A DNA stretch of 64,000 bases from Pseudomonadales bacterium (lineage in GTDB: Bacteria > Pseudomonadota > Gammaproteobacteria > Pseudomonadales > Azotimanducaceae): positions 1-64,000 of the forward strand of contig JANQMF010000021.1 of NCBI GenBank assembly GCA_028280225.1. The letters are read 5' to 3'. This document shows positions 25,710-33,871 of this stretch, piece after piece. Under the pieces are notes generated by a model that was not told the origin of the DNA, searched no databases, and was given only the letters and a program-made list of their open reading frames with translations. Both the position numbers and the translations under genes were made by a program. Every line of letters starts with the position of its first letter. Position 1 is the first letter of the stretch.

Positions 25710-25723
25710 GGGCAGGAGTGTAA

Positions 25724-26107
25724 ATGGTGAATATCAACGCAACAGGACCGGCTGACATCAATGCTGTTTTACAGCAAATGCGTACTCTACGCGACCAGGC
25801 GGCGCAGCCGTTACAGCAACTGGAGACAAACCGTTTGCAGGCGCTGGATGGGAGCCGCGCGACGGACAAGGCAAACCCTTCCTCCAACATCCAGTTTGGC
25901 GCTGCACTGGAAAATGCTATTCAAACCGTTGACCGGTTGCAGAAAGCGTCTGGGGCCAGTGCCGCGGCGTTTGCCCGGGGTGAAGAAAAGGATCTGGTTA
26001 AAGTCATGATTGACAGCCAGAAATCGAGTATCGGCTTTCAGGCGATGTTGCAGGTGCGGAATCGAATGGTCACCGCATATCAAGACATCATGAATATGCC
26101 TATCTGA
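25724..26107 (+). CDS. fliE: FliE, MS-ring to rod adaptor
   Basis: A 127-residue protein; residues about 45-127 carry the FliE signature (IQFGAALENAIQTVDRLQKA, then DLVKVMIDSQKSSIGFQAML and VRNRMVTAYQDIMNMPI). FliE is the first exported rod component and links FliF to FlgB. It begins 14 bp after flrC and starts the fliEFGHIJ group. GGCAGGAG precedes the ATG. Confidence 0.95.
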   Translation: MVNINATGPADINAVLQQMRTLRDQAAQPLQQLETNRLQALDGSRATDKANPSSNIQFGAALENAIQTVDRLQKASGASAAAFARGEEKDLVKVMIDSQKSSIGFQAMLQVRNRMVTAYQDIMNMPI

Positions 26108-26123
26108 GGGGGCTTAGAAGACC

Positions 26124-27788
26124 ATGGCTGAAGCATTACCCGCAACCAGCATGCAAACTGAAGGCCAGTTTGCACCGGGTGCCAATTTCTTAAAGGGTGC
26201 TGTGGGCATGCCCATAGTCAGGCAGATGACCCTGCTTGTGGCCTTGGCTGCCAGTGTTGCCGTTGCCATTTTCGCGATATTCTGGATGCAGACACCGGAC
26301 TACCGGCCAATCGGCGGTGCCCTGTCTCCGGCGGAAACCAACGAAATAGTTAAGGCTCTAGACGCCAGTCAGATTGATTACCGGTTGGACCAGCGTTCCG
26401 GCATGGTTATGGTGCCCAGCGATGAGATCTACTCTGCACGCATGCTGCTGGCCGGCGCTGAGGTGCTGGACGGTCGTCAGTTGGGTTATGAACTGCTGGA
26501 CAAAGAGCAGGGATTTGGTGTCAGCCAGTTTATGGAAATTGCCAAACACCGGCGTTCTGTTGAAGGAGAACTGGCCAAAAGCATTGCAACCATCACCTCT
26601 GTCATGCAGGCACGGGTGTTGCTGGCAACGCCAAAGTCCACCTCGTTTTTGCGCGACCGCAGAAAACCCAGTGCATCGGTCACGGTGACCTTAAAACCGG
26701 GCCGCCGTTTGTCCGGAGATCAGGTCACGGGTATTACCAATCTGGTGGCGGCTGCGGTTCCGGAACTGAAGCCAAAAGATGTGGTGGTGGTTGATCAGTC
26801 CGGCTCTTTGTTGTCCACCGGCAAACAGGATCCGGCCTTGCAGCGGAGCGAAAAGGACCTGGCGCTGGCGCGCATCATTGAAGATTCCTTACACGAAAAG
26901 GTGAGCAACATTCTGGCGCCCTGGGTAGGCAGCGACCGCTTTACCGCCCAGGTTTCCGCCAGTGTTGACTTCACCCGCCTGGAAGAAACCGAGGAGCAGT
27001 ACAACCCTGAAGCCCTTGCCGTGCGCAGCGAACAGACATCTGAAGAACAGAATATTGGTGCGGTGGACACTGCCGGTGGCGTGCCCGGTACGTTGTCTAA
27101 TCAGCCGCCTGAATTTAACGAGGCTGATGATGAGGAAAGCGCGGGGGCTACCGGGCGCCGGTCGCAGACCAGCCGCGCCACCCGTAACTATGAGGTGGAC
27201 CGCACAATCAGTCACACCCAGCATCAAGTGGGACGGATCCAGCGTGTTTCCGTAGCGGTAGTGGTGGACCACCGGCCGGTAGTGAATGCGGAGAGCGGCG
27301 AAACAGTAATGGAGCCGTGGTCAGCGGAAGATCTTGCAGAACTCACCCAGGCGGTACAAACCGCGGTGGGTTATGAAGCGGAGCGGGGTGATACGGTGAG
27401 TATTGTTAATCGTCCCTTTTATAGAACACCGGTGGAAGAGGTTACACCCACGCCGTTTTGGGAAACCGGCTGGTTTGCTGACATTATCAAGCAGGTTCTG
27501 GGAGGCGTAGCCATATTGTTGGTGATATTCGGCCTGCTGCGCCCGATGTACAAAAATTTAAGTCAGGCGGGAGATATGGTCCGCGAGCAGCAAAGCATGG
27601 CAATTGCTGACATGACTCAGCTGCGTGAAGCGGCGATGGCGGAGGCGGTCCCCGGACTGCCATCCACAATCACAACGGATCCGGATGATTCCGCAACACA
27701 GAAAATGGAAACCGTACGCAACCTGATCGGCGAAGATCCGCAGCGGGTGGCACAAGTTGTTAAACACTGGGTGGGTGAAAATGAGTGA
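26124..27788 (+). CDS. fliF: FliF, MS-ring protein
   Basis: A 554-residue protein with two membrane segments (about 32-53 and 455-475), YscJ/FliF ring-building motifs (RMLLAGAEVLDGRQLGYELL, EGELAKSIATITSVMQARVL) and the FliG-binding tail (METVRNLIGEDPQRVAQVVK). It forms the membrane base ring around the export gate. Its 3' end overlaps fliG by 8 bp. Confidence 0.96.
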   Translation: MAEALPATSMQTEGQFAPGANFLKGAVGMPIVRQMTLLVALAASVAVAIFAIFWMQTPDYRPIGGALSPAETNEIVKALDASQIDYRLDQRSGMVMVPSDEIYSARMLLAGAEVLDGRQLGYELLDKEQGFGVSQFMEIAKHRRSVEGELAKSIATITSVMQARVLLATPKSTSFLRDRRKPSASVTVTLKPGRRLSGDQVTGITNLVAAAVPELKPKDVVVVDQSGSLLSTGKQDPALQRSEKDLALARIIEDSLHEKVSNILAPWVGSDRFTAQVSASVDFTRLEETEEQYNPEALAVRSEQTSEEQNIGAVDTAGGVPGTLSNQPPEFNEADDEESAGATGRRSQTSRATRNYEVDRTISHTQHQVGRIQRVSVAVVVDHRPVVNAESGETVMEPWSAEDLAELTQAVQTAVGYEAERGDTVSIVNRPFYRTPVEEVTPTPFWETGWFADIIKQVLGGVAILLVIFGLLRPMYKNLSQAGDMVREQQSMAIADMTQLREAAMAEAVPGLPSTITTDPDDSATQKMETVRNLIGEDPQRVAQVVKHWVGENE

Positions 27789-28788
27789 AGCAGCACTGGA
27801 ACTGGAAAAGGTTGACCAAGCGGCGATATTGCTGCTGACCATTGGTGAGTCTGAAGCGGCTCAAGTGTTAAAACACTTGGATCAGCGCGAAATCCAGAGG
27901 ATCAGTGAGTCCATGACCGGCCTGGGTGCTGTGAGTACGGATCAGATCGAAGTTGTGATAGACGACTTTTTGCAAACGGTGAGTGACGAGTCCGGCTTGA
28001 CTATGGGCAGCTCACGGTACCTGAAGAATACACTGACCCATGCCTTGGGTGAAAACAAGGCAAACTCCGTAATAGAGAAGATAAACGGCGGCAGCACAGC
28101 GGGATTGGACAAACTGCGTTGGATGGACCCCCGGGCCATTGCGGACTTTATCGCCACTGAACATCCGCAGATTCAAGCCATTGTCATGTCGTTTCTCGAA
28201 CCGGAACAAGCGGCGCAGGTTATTGCCTATCTGCCTGAAGGCCAGATGCGCAGGGATATCGTTATGCGGGTGGCCAATCTGGAATCCATCCCCCCGGCAG
28301 CAATTGCGGAGCTGGCCATGGTATTGGAAGAACAGGCCGGCCAGGCGGGCCCCACGCGGTTTGCTCAGCTTGGCGGCAAGCGAACAGCAGCGGATATATT
28401 AAACAGTATGGCAAAGGGGACTAACGAAGAGGTGATGGAAGCCATTCGAGAACAGGATGAGGACTTAGGTGACGCCATTAACGAGTTGATGTTCGTCTTT
28501 GACAATCTCGCCGTGGTTGATGACCGCGGCATTCAGACTTTGCTGAAATCGGTATCAACGGATGCGCTCACCGTGGCCCTGAAAGGGGCGGATCGAGCGC
28601 TGCAGGATAAGATATTTTCGAATATGTCCAAACGCGCGGCTGAACTTTTGCAGGATGACATGGAGGCCAAGGGTCCGGTTCGGCTTTCTGACGTAGAAGC
28701 TTCGCAAAAGGAAATACTGCTGGTTGCGCGCCGTCTGGCCGAAGAGGGTGAGATCGTGCTGGGTGGCGGCGGTGACGAAATGATTTAA
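27781..28788 (+). CDS. fliG: FliG, rotor switch protein
   Basis: 335 residues from ATG 27781, which overlaps the fliF stop; an in-frame start at 27757 lies deeper inside fliF and is less likely. N-terminal VDQAAILLLTIGESEAAQVL, the middle domain with the EHPQ motif (IATEHPQIQAIVMSFL), and the C-terminal torque helix (DLGDAINELMFVFDNLAVVD) with its charged residues are all present. FliG couples stator force to FliF. Confidence 0.97.
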   Translation: MSEAALELEKVDQAAILLLTIGESEAAQVLKHLDQREIQRISESMTGLGAVSTDQIEVVIDDFLQTVSDESGLTMGSSRYLKNTLTHALGENKANSVIEKINGGSTAGLDKLRWMDPRAIADFIATEHPQIQAIVMSFLEPEQAAQVIAYLPEGQMRRDIVMRVANLESIPPAAIAELAMVLEEQAGQAGPTRFAQLGGKRTAADILNSMAKGTNEEVMEAIREQDEDLGDAINELMFVFDNLAVVDDRGIQTLLKSVSTDALTVALKGADRALQDKIFSNMSKRAAELLQDDMEAKGPVRLSDVEASQKEILLVARRLAEEGEIVLGGGGDEMI

Positions 28789-28791
28789 CCT

Positions 28792-29418
28792 ATGTCCTTT
28801 CAATGGAAAAAATTTGATGCCATTGCGCCACCCCGTGTACCGGGTGTATTTGCTCATCAAGCGCCGGCGGATACCGCCGCCACTGCCGAGATAAGCCAGC
28901 GGGATGAAGAAAGCAGCGGCTATGAGGCCGGATTTGCTGAGGGGCATGCACAAGGTCTTGCCGCCGCCGGGGCGGAACAAAAAAAATTGCTCGAGTCTCT
29001 TAACCATCTGCTGCAGGAAGCCCAGCGGCGCAAGGCAGATGCGCTAAATCAGGCAATGTCCGCCAGCGCTGAAATTCTCGCCGCTTTATTTGCCGGGTTG
29101 TTTAACTACGAGTTGAAACAGAGTCCCGAACTGTTGCAACAACTATGTCAGCAGGCGTTAAAGGGTATTGAATATAATCACCAGGTGGATATTGCGGTCT
29201 GCCGGAAAGACTATGATCAGTTGCAAAACCATTTGTCTCACGACGCTGGTCTTGGAGATTACCAACTGTCGCCTGACGATACACTTAACCCGGGTGCCGT
29301 GCGTTTGAGTGTAGATGATACGTTGGTGGACCTGGACATTGTTGCCAACGTGACCGCCCAACTCAATCAGGCGTTAACCCACTTGTCCAGCGAGCATGCT
29401 CATGACGGCAATGCATAA
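28792..29418 (+). CDS. fliH: FliH, negative regulator of the export ATPase FliI
   Basis: A 208-residue protein with the FliH Gly-rich repeat (SSGYEAGFAEGHAQGLAAAG) followed by a long coiled coil and the C-terminal FliI-binding domain. FliH dimers bind FliI and deliver export cargo to the C-ring via FliN. It starts 3 bp after fliG and overlaps the start of fliI. Confidence 0.92.
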   Translation: MSFQWKKFDAIAPPRVPGVFAHQAPADTAATAEISQRDEESSGYEAGFAEGHAQGLAAAGAEQKKLLESLNHLLQEAQRRKADALNQAMSASAEILAALFAGLFNYELKQSPELLQQLCQQALKGIEYNHQVDIAVCRKDYDQLQNHLSHDAGLGDYQLSPDDTLNPGAVRLSVDDTLVDLDIVANVTAQLNQALTHLSSEHAHDGNA

Positions 29419-30823
29419 ACTTGCCGACTATTTGTTGGCAAAACAGGATAAGGTGCTGGCGCCTATTCAATATGCCCAGGTGAGACGCTCAATGGGCTTG
29501 TTGATTGAGGCGGTGGGGATTCAAGCACCCTTGGGACAACTGTGCTGGCTGCAAAACCGCAGCGGAGAGGTGCCCTGTGAAGTCGTCGGATTTGAAAAAA
29601 ATCGCTGCTACCTCATGCCGCTTGCCAATGTTGAAGGGGTTGAGACCGGAGCCCTGTTGAGGGTGCCGAATGAAGCTCAGCAGGCGGAACAACTGCCGGA
29701 AGCGTCCGGACTGTTGGGGCGTGTTGTCGATGGTTTAGGGGCACCCATAGACGGTCTTGGAGACATACGCCCAGGCTCGGGCAGCGTTGTTGCCCAAGGC
29801 ATTAATCCCATGCAACGCATGCCTATTGGCGAACAACTGGATACCGGGGTGGCGGCTATCAACGCTTTGCTCAGTGTGGGTGTTGGCCAGCGTGTTGGAC
29901 TATTTGCCGGGAGCGGGGTGGGAAAAAGTGTGTTGTTGGGCATGTTGGCCAGATATGTTCATGCTGATGTTGTGGTGGTTGGGTTAATTGGAGAGCGCGG
30001 CCGGGAGGTTCAGGAATTTGTCCTCGACAACCTGGGCAGTGGCCTGGCCAGATCCGTTGTTGTCGCTTGTCCGGCGGATGACTCCCCGGCATTACGCTTG
30101 CGGGGGGCCAAATTGGCAACCCAGATAGCCGAAAAATTCCGTGATCAGGGTAAACACGTTCTGTTGTTGATGGATAGCTTAACCCGGGTTGCGCAGGCCC
30201 AGCGGGAAATTGGCCTGGCCTTGGGAGAACCGGCAACAACCAAGGGATATACACCTTCAGCCTTTGCCTGGCTGCCGCGTTTGGTCGAACGTGCGGGATT
30301 AGGGGCAGGTGCGGATCAGGGCGGAATATCAGCCTTTTACACCGTGCTTATGGAAGAAGATGATCTTCAAGACCCGGTTGTGGATGCCGCGCGGGCAATT
30401 TTGGACGGCCATATCGTTTTAAGCCGGCAAATGGCGGAGCAGGGTATTTATCCGGCAATTGACGTGGGGAAATCTGTGAGTCGGGTGATGCCCCGGGTTG
30501 TGGATGAGGGCCAGCAAGCACTGGCGGTGAAGTTTCGCGAGTTGTGGCAGACCTATCGGGAACAGCAGGATCTGATCAACATTGGCGCTTATCGACGGGG
30601 GAGTGACCCGCTGACGGACGAGGCCATTCGTCTGTTTCCCTCAATGTGTGAATTTGTTTCACAGAGAGCAGATGAGCAAATAGATAAGGTAAAGGCGCTT
30701 GCGGACCTGCAAGCGGTGCTCACAGCGCCACCGGAGAACCTAGACCTGGGTGTGCCGAATCTGGTGGAACAGACAGCCATGTCAGCCGCGCCGGGACCCA
30801 CCGTACCGGCTGGCCAGTCTTGA
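29396..30823 (+). CDS. fliI: FliI, flagellar export ATPase
   Basis: A 475-residue F1-beta-like ATPase with Walker A GLFAGSGVGKSVLLG (about residue 175), Walker B LLLMDSLTRVAQAQREIGLA, and the family signature PSAFAWLPRLVERAG. It energises early steps of flagellar type III export. The start is ambiguous among ATG 29396, 29402 and 29411, all inside the end of fliH; translation is likely coupled. The C-terminus has an Ala/Pro-rich extension of about 20 residues. Confidence 0.96.
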   Translation: MLMTAMHKLADYLLAKQDKVLAPIQYAQVRRSMGLLIEAVGIQAPLGQLCWLQNRSGEVPCEVVGFEKNRCYLMPLANVEGVETGALLRVPNEAQQAEQLPEASGLLGRVVDGLGAPIDGLGDIRPGSGSVVAQGINPMQRMPIGEQLDTGVAAINALLSVGVGQRVGLFAGSGVGKSVLLGMLARYVHADVVVVGLIGERGREVQEFVLDNLGSGLARSVVVACPADDSPALRLRGAKLATQIAEKFRDQGKHVLLLMDSLTRVAQAQREIGLALGEPATTKGYTPSAFAWLPRLVERAGLGAGADQGGISAFYTVLMEEDDLQDPVVDAARAILDGHIVLSRQMAEQGIYPAIDVGKSVSRVMPRVVDEGQQALAVKFRELWQTYREQQDLINIGAYRRGSDPLTDEAIRLFPSMCEFVSQRADEQIDKVKALADLQAVLTAPPENLDLGVPNLVEQTAMSAAPGPTVPAGQS

Positions 30824-30833
30824 GGAGACAAAT

Positions 30834-31274
30834 ATGGGTATGCGCGCCAACGGTAAGCTGGAAAAAATCTTGAAATTGCGTCAAATGAAGGAACAGGAAA
30901 CGGCGGGCGCCCTGGTTCGCACCCGCATGGCCAGGGAGCAGGCACAAGCAAAGGCGGAGGAGCTGCAACAGATTACCGACGAATACCGGGACGCACATGA
31001 GCAACAGCGGGTGCTGAACCCCTTTATGTTGCGCCAGTTCCGGGAGTTTTACGGACAACTTAACAAGGCTGCAAAAGCTCAGAACAACGAGATTGAATTG
31101 GCGCTGCAAGCAGAGGCGGTGGTGATGAATCACTTCCGTGGTCACTATGCCGACCGCAGGGCGCTTGAGGAGTTGCTGAAAAAGCGTGAACTTGCGCACA
31201 AAAACGACGAAAAGCGAGCGGAGCGCAAGAATCAGCTGCAAGCCGGCAGCGGGCAGCGCCATCTGTTGGTCTAA
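30834..31274 (+). CDS. fliJ: FliJ, export chaperone escort
   Basis: 146 residues from ATG 30834, preceded by GAGGAGA; an in-frame start at 30750 lies within fliI and is rejected. The protein is an almost continuous charged coiled coil (LEKILKLRQMKEQETAGALV; RRALEELLKKRELAHKNDEK), as in FliJ, which sits in the FliI hexamer like the gamma subunit in F1. Sequence identity in this family is low, so context matters. Confidence 0.88.
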   Translation: MGMRANGKLEKILKLRQMKEQETAGALVRTRMAREQAQAKAEELQQITDEYRDAHEQQRVLNPFMLRQFREFYGQLNKAAKAQNNEIELALQAEAVVMNHFRGHYADRRALEELLKKRELAHKNDEKRAERKNQLQAGSGQRHLLV

Positions 31275-31317
31275 ACTTAAGTTGGAATAAAACAGGCGGA
31301 GTGGACAAGGAGATTAG

Positions 31318-31623
31318 ATGACCATAGATACCAGCTTCGATCAAGATGCGCAAAAACTAACCATATCTATCCGAGGGCGGTTTGATTTCAGCGCGCATAA
31401 AGATTTTCGTGAGTCTTATGAGCAAACACAGAATCCGGCCAATAGTTATTCTATTGATATGAGTGATGCAAATTATATCGACAGTTCAGCGTTGGGTATG
31501 TTGTTGCTTTTGCGGGATCATGCCGGCGGTGACCATGCTGATGTCGAAATCGTGAACTGCAATGCTGACGTCAAGAAAATATTGACCATCTCAAACTTTG
31601 ATCAACTCTTTACGATTCACTAA
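31318..31623 (+). CDS. hsbA: STAS-domain anti-sigma factor antagonist, HsbA-like
   Basis: A 101-residue single STAS domain with the phosphorylatable serine in YIDSSALGMLLLLRDH. Such proteins are switched by phosphorylation and by PP2C phosphatases and bind kinase or anti-sigma partners. The next two genes encode a REC-PP2C-HATPase protein and an Hpt protein, the same trio as HsbA-HsbR-HptB of Pseudomonas, where HsbA links FlgM and c-di-GMP control. Orthology is inferred from domain order, not proven. Confidence 0.8.
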   Translation: MTIDTSFDQDAQKLTISIRGRFDFSAHKDFRESYEQTQNPANSYSIDMSDANYIDSSALGMLLLLRDHAGGDHADVEIVNCNADVKKILTISNFDQLFTIH

Positions 31624-31641
31624 CCGTTTGGATAGTGTGTT

Positions 31642-33387
31642 TTGAATAGCTTCAGCAACCCGGCTTTTGCCACCAAGGTATTGGTGGCGGATGATAATGC
31701 GGTTGATCGAAAGGTCCTGTCGGCAATTGTCAGGCGTGCGGGTTACCAGGTAATCGATGCCGTGGACGGCAACGATGCCCTGGAAAAATATTATGCACAA
31801 GCCCCCGATCTGGTTTTGTTGGACGCTCTGATGCCCGGCAAAGATGGCTTTGCCGTTGCACGGGAAATTAAGGCGGGAAGCCAGGACAAGTTTGTCCCCA
31901 TTATCTTTTTAACCAGTCTCACCGAAGCCAGTGAATTGGCCCGATGTGTAGAAGCCGGTGGAGATGACTTTCTGTCCAAACCTTATAATCGGGTGATTCT
32001 AAATGCTAAGCTCAGCGCCCTGCAGCGGGTCCGGGATATGCACCAGACGTTGCAGCGCCAGCGGGACGAGATTTCCAAACACCATATGCAACTGGTCGCG
32101 GATCAGGAGGCTGCCAAGGCGGTATTTGACAACGTTGCCCACGCACGTCACCTGGACGTAAGTTATATCAAACATCTCCTTTCACCTCTGGCCCTGTTTA
32201 ACGGTGATGTTTTGCTGGCCGCGCAGAACCCCAACAACAATGTATATGTATTGTTAGGTGACTTTACCGGGCACGGTTTGGCGGCGGCTATTGGCGCTCT
32301 GCCTTTGTCCGATGTATTTTACGGCATGACCGCCAAAGGATTTTCGTTACCGGAAATCATGCGCGAATGTAACCGAAAGTTGTGTTCGGTGCTGCCCGCA
32401 GGCTATTTCTGTTGTGCGGCCGGGTTGTATATCGACTTTGGCCGGCAGACGGTGGAATTCTGGAACGGGGGTTTACCCTCGGTCTATCTGCGCCGCAAAC
32501 AGGCGCTGGCACTTAAACCGGCTCTGTTGCCCCTGGCGTCTAACCATTTGCCTCTGGGCATTTTGTCCGCGGACAAGTTTAGTGATGTCACCGAAGTGGT
32601 GGAGGTTGCGCAAGGAGACCGCTTATTTATGGCCACGGACGGGGTGATCGAAGCCCGGGATGAAAACGGTAGCTACTATGGCTCCCACCGCCTGGAGTCC
32701 ATGGTTCGCGAAAGTCCAATTGATCAAGTCTTCGGCAGCGTCAAACGTGACGTGTACGGTTTTATGCAGGAGCAGGACCGGGATGACGACATTACCATGG
32801 TGGAAATTGAAATTGTCCCCGCGGACACGATTCAGGCAAAAGCCTCTCCGCCCGTTGAAGCCGGCGGGCCCAGCGACTGGAAGTTTTCTTATGAGCTTGG
32901 CTGCGAGTCGCTGAAGAATTTTAATCCCCTGCCGCTGCTGCAACAGGTGCTCATGGAAGCCCCATACCTGCGTACGCGCAGCACCGAAATTTATACCGTC
33001 ATGGCGGAACTGTATTCAAATGCCCTTGAACACGGTGTGCTGGGTCTTAATTCGTCGATGAAATCTTCAGCGGAAGGGTTTGCCCAATATTATGCTGCCA
33101 GAGCCAAAGCCTTGGAGCAGGTGGATGGTTGGGTGCGTTTTTCGTTTTCCGCCTATGTGCAACAGACCCGGGTTAAACTTGAGATCAGGGTAGAAGACAG
33201 TGGTGCTGGGTTTGACTATGTGACTTATCTGCAAAAGGCCCGGGAAGACAGTGCGCAAAACAACGGATATCACGGTAGAGGTGTGAAGTTGTTATGGGAT
33301 TTGTGCAACCGGGTGGACTATATTGCTCCGGGAAACGCGGTAGAAGTACACATGTCATGGGAAAATGATAATGGCCGAAATGATTAA
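31642..33387 (+). CDS. hsbR: Receiver-PP2C phosphatase-HATPase protein, HsbR-like
   Basis: A 581-residue protein starting at TTG. Residues 10-130 are an intact receiver (VADDNAVDRK, phospho-Asp in LVLLDALMPGKDG, Lys in LSKPYNR). Residues about 170-395 are a SpoIIE/PP2C domain (LLGDFTGHGLAAAIG, FMATDGVIEARDENG, DDDITMVEIEI). Residues about 430-575 are an RsbW-type HATPase (N box MAELYSNALEHGVLG, VEDSGAGFDY). It can therefore both phosphorylate and dephosphorylate a STAS partner, presumably the preceding product, under control of phosphotransfer from the following Hpt protein. Confidence 0.88.
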   Translation: MNSFSNPAFATKVLVADDNAVDRKVLSAIVRRAGYQVIDAVDGNDALEKYYAQAPDLVLLDALMPGKDGFAVAREIKAGSQDKFVPIIFLTSLTEASELARCVEAGGDDFLSKPYNRVILNAKLSALQRVRDMHQTLQRQRDEISKHHMQLVADQEAAKAVFDNVAHARHLDVSYIKHLLSPLALFNGDVLLAAQNPNNNVYVLLGDFTGHGLAAAIGALPLSDVFYGMTAKGFSLPEIMRECNRKLCSVLPAGYFCCAAGLYIDFGRQTVEFWNGGLPSVYLRRKQALALKPALLPLASNHLPLGILSADKFSDVTEVVEVAQGDRLFMATDGVIEARDENGSYYGSHRLESMVRESPIDQVFGSVKRDVYGFMQEQDRDDDITMVEIEIVPADTIQAKASPPVEAGGPSDWKFSYELGCESLKNFNPLPLLQQVLMEAPYLRTRSTEIYTVMAELYSNALEHGVLGLNSSMKSSAEGFAQYYAARAKALEQVDGWVRFSFSAYVQQTRVKLEIRVEDSGAGFDYVTYLQKAREDSAQNNGYHGRGVKLLWDLCNRVDYIAPGNAVEVHMSWENDNGRND

Positions 33388-33703
33388 TATGGAAGTTATA
33401 GAGGAATTGCGGGACATCATGGAAGACGACTTTCCGTCCCTGTTACAGTCGTTTCTCGCCGAATCCGCCCGGCAGTACGAACAAGCCACCCAGGCCTGGC
33501 AAACCGCGGATTTTGATACCCTGCGCCGCTCTGTCCACAGTCTTAAAGGTTCCTGCGGCAATCTTGGTGCAACCCAATTGGAAAAAACCTGCGCTGAACT
33601 TGAAGGACTAGCGCGTTACCACCAGCCGGAGCGGATTCCTGAACTACTGTCTCAAGTGAGTTTGCAATTAGGTGACGTGACCGGCGTCATTAAAAATCTA
33701 TAA
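33371..33703 (+). CDS. hptB: Hpt histidine phosphotransfer protein, HptB-like
   Basis: About 110 residues forming one Hpt domain, with the phosphorylated His in SVHSLKGSCGNLGA. It overlaps the end of hsbR; ATG 33371 has GGGAAA at a better distance than ATG 33365. It should relay phosphate from hybrid sensor kinases (none in the window) to the HsbR receiver. A sigma-54 promoter for fliK begins 8 bp after the stop. Confidence 0.86.
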   Translation: MAEMINMEVIEELRDIMEDDFPSLLQSFLAESARQYEQATQAWQTADFDTLRRSVHSLKGSCGNLGATQLEKTCAELEGLARYHQPERIPELLSQVSLQLGDVTGVIKNL

Positions 33704-33710
33704 GCCAAGT

Positions 33711-33726
33711 TGGCTTAGTCCTTGCA
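33711..33726 (+). promoter_or_regulatory. Probable sigma-54 promoter of fliK operon
   Basis: TGGCTT, a 5-base spacer and TTGCA fit the RpoN -24/-12 pattern with exact spacing and the invariant GG and GC. It lies just after hptB and about 150 bp upstream of fliK, which would separate fliK onward from the signalling trio. Confidence 0.7.
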
Positions 33727-33871
33727 TCATTTTCAGCATTGTTGTTAGCCCCGCGGGCTGACGAGCACCGGTATTCCGTTGATCGGAAAACGTGAGTGCT
33801 TGCGGCACCGTGGGGTGGATTTTTCTTGATTTGCAAGGAGCCGCAAACTGGTCATTCACCTGTTACAAAGT

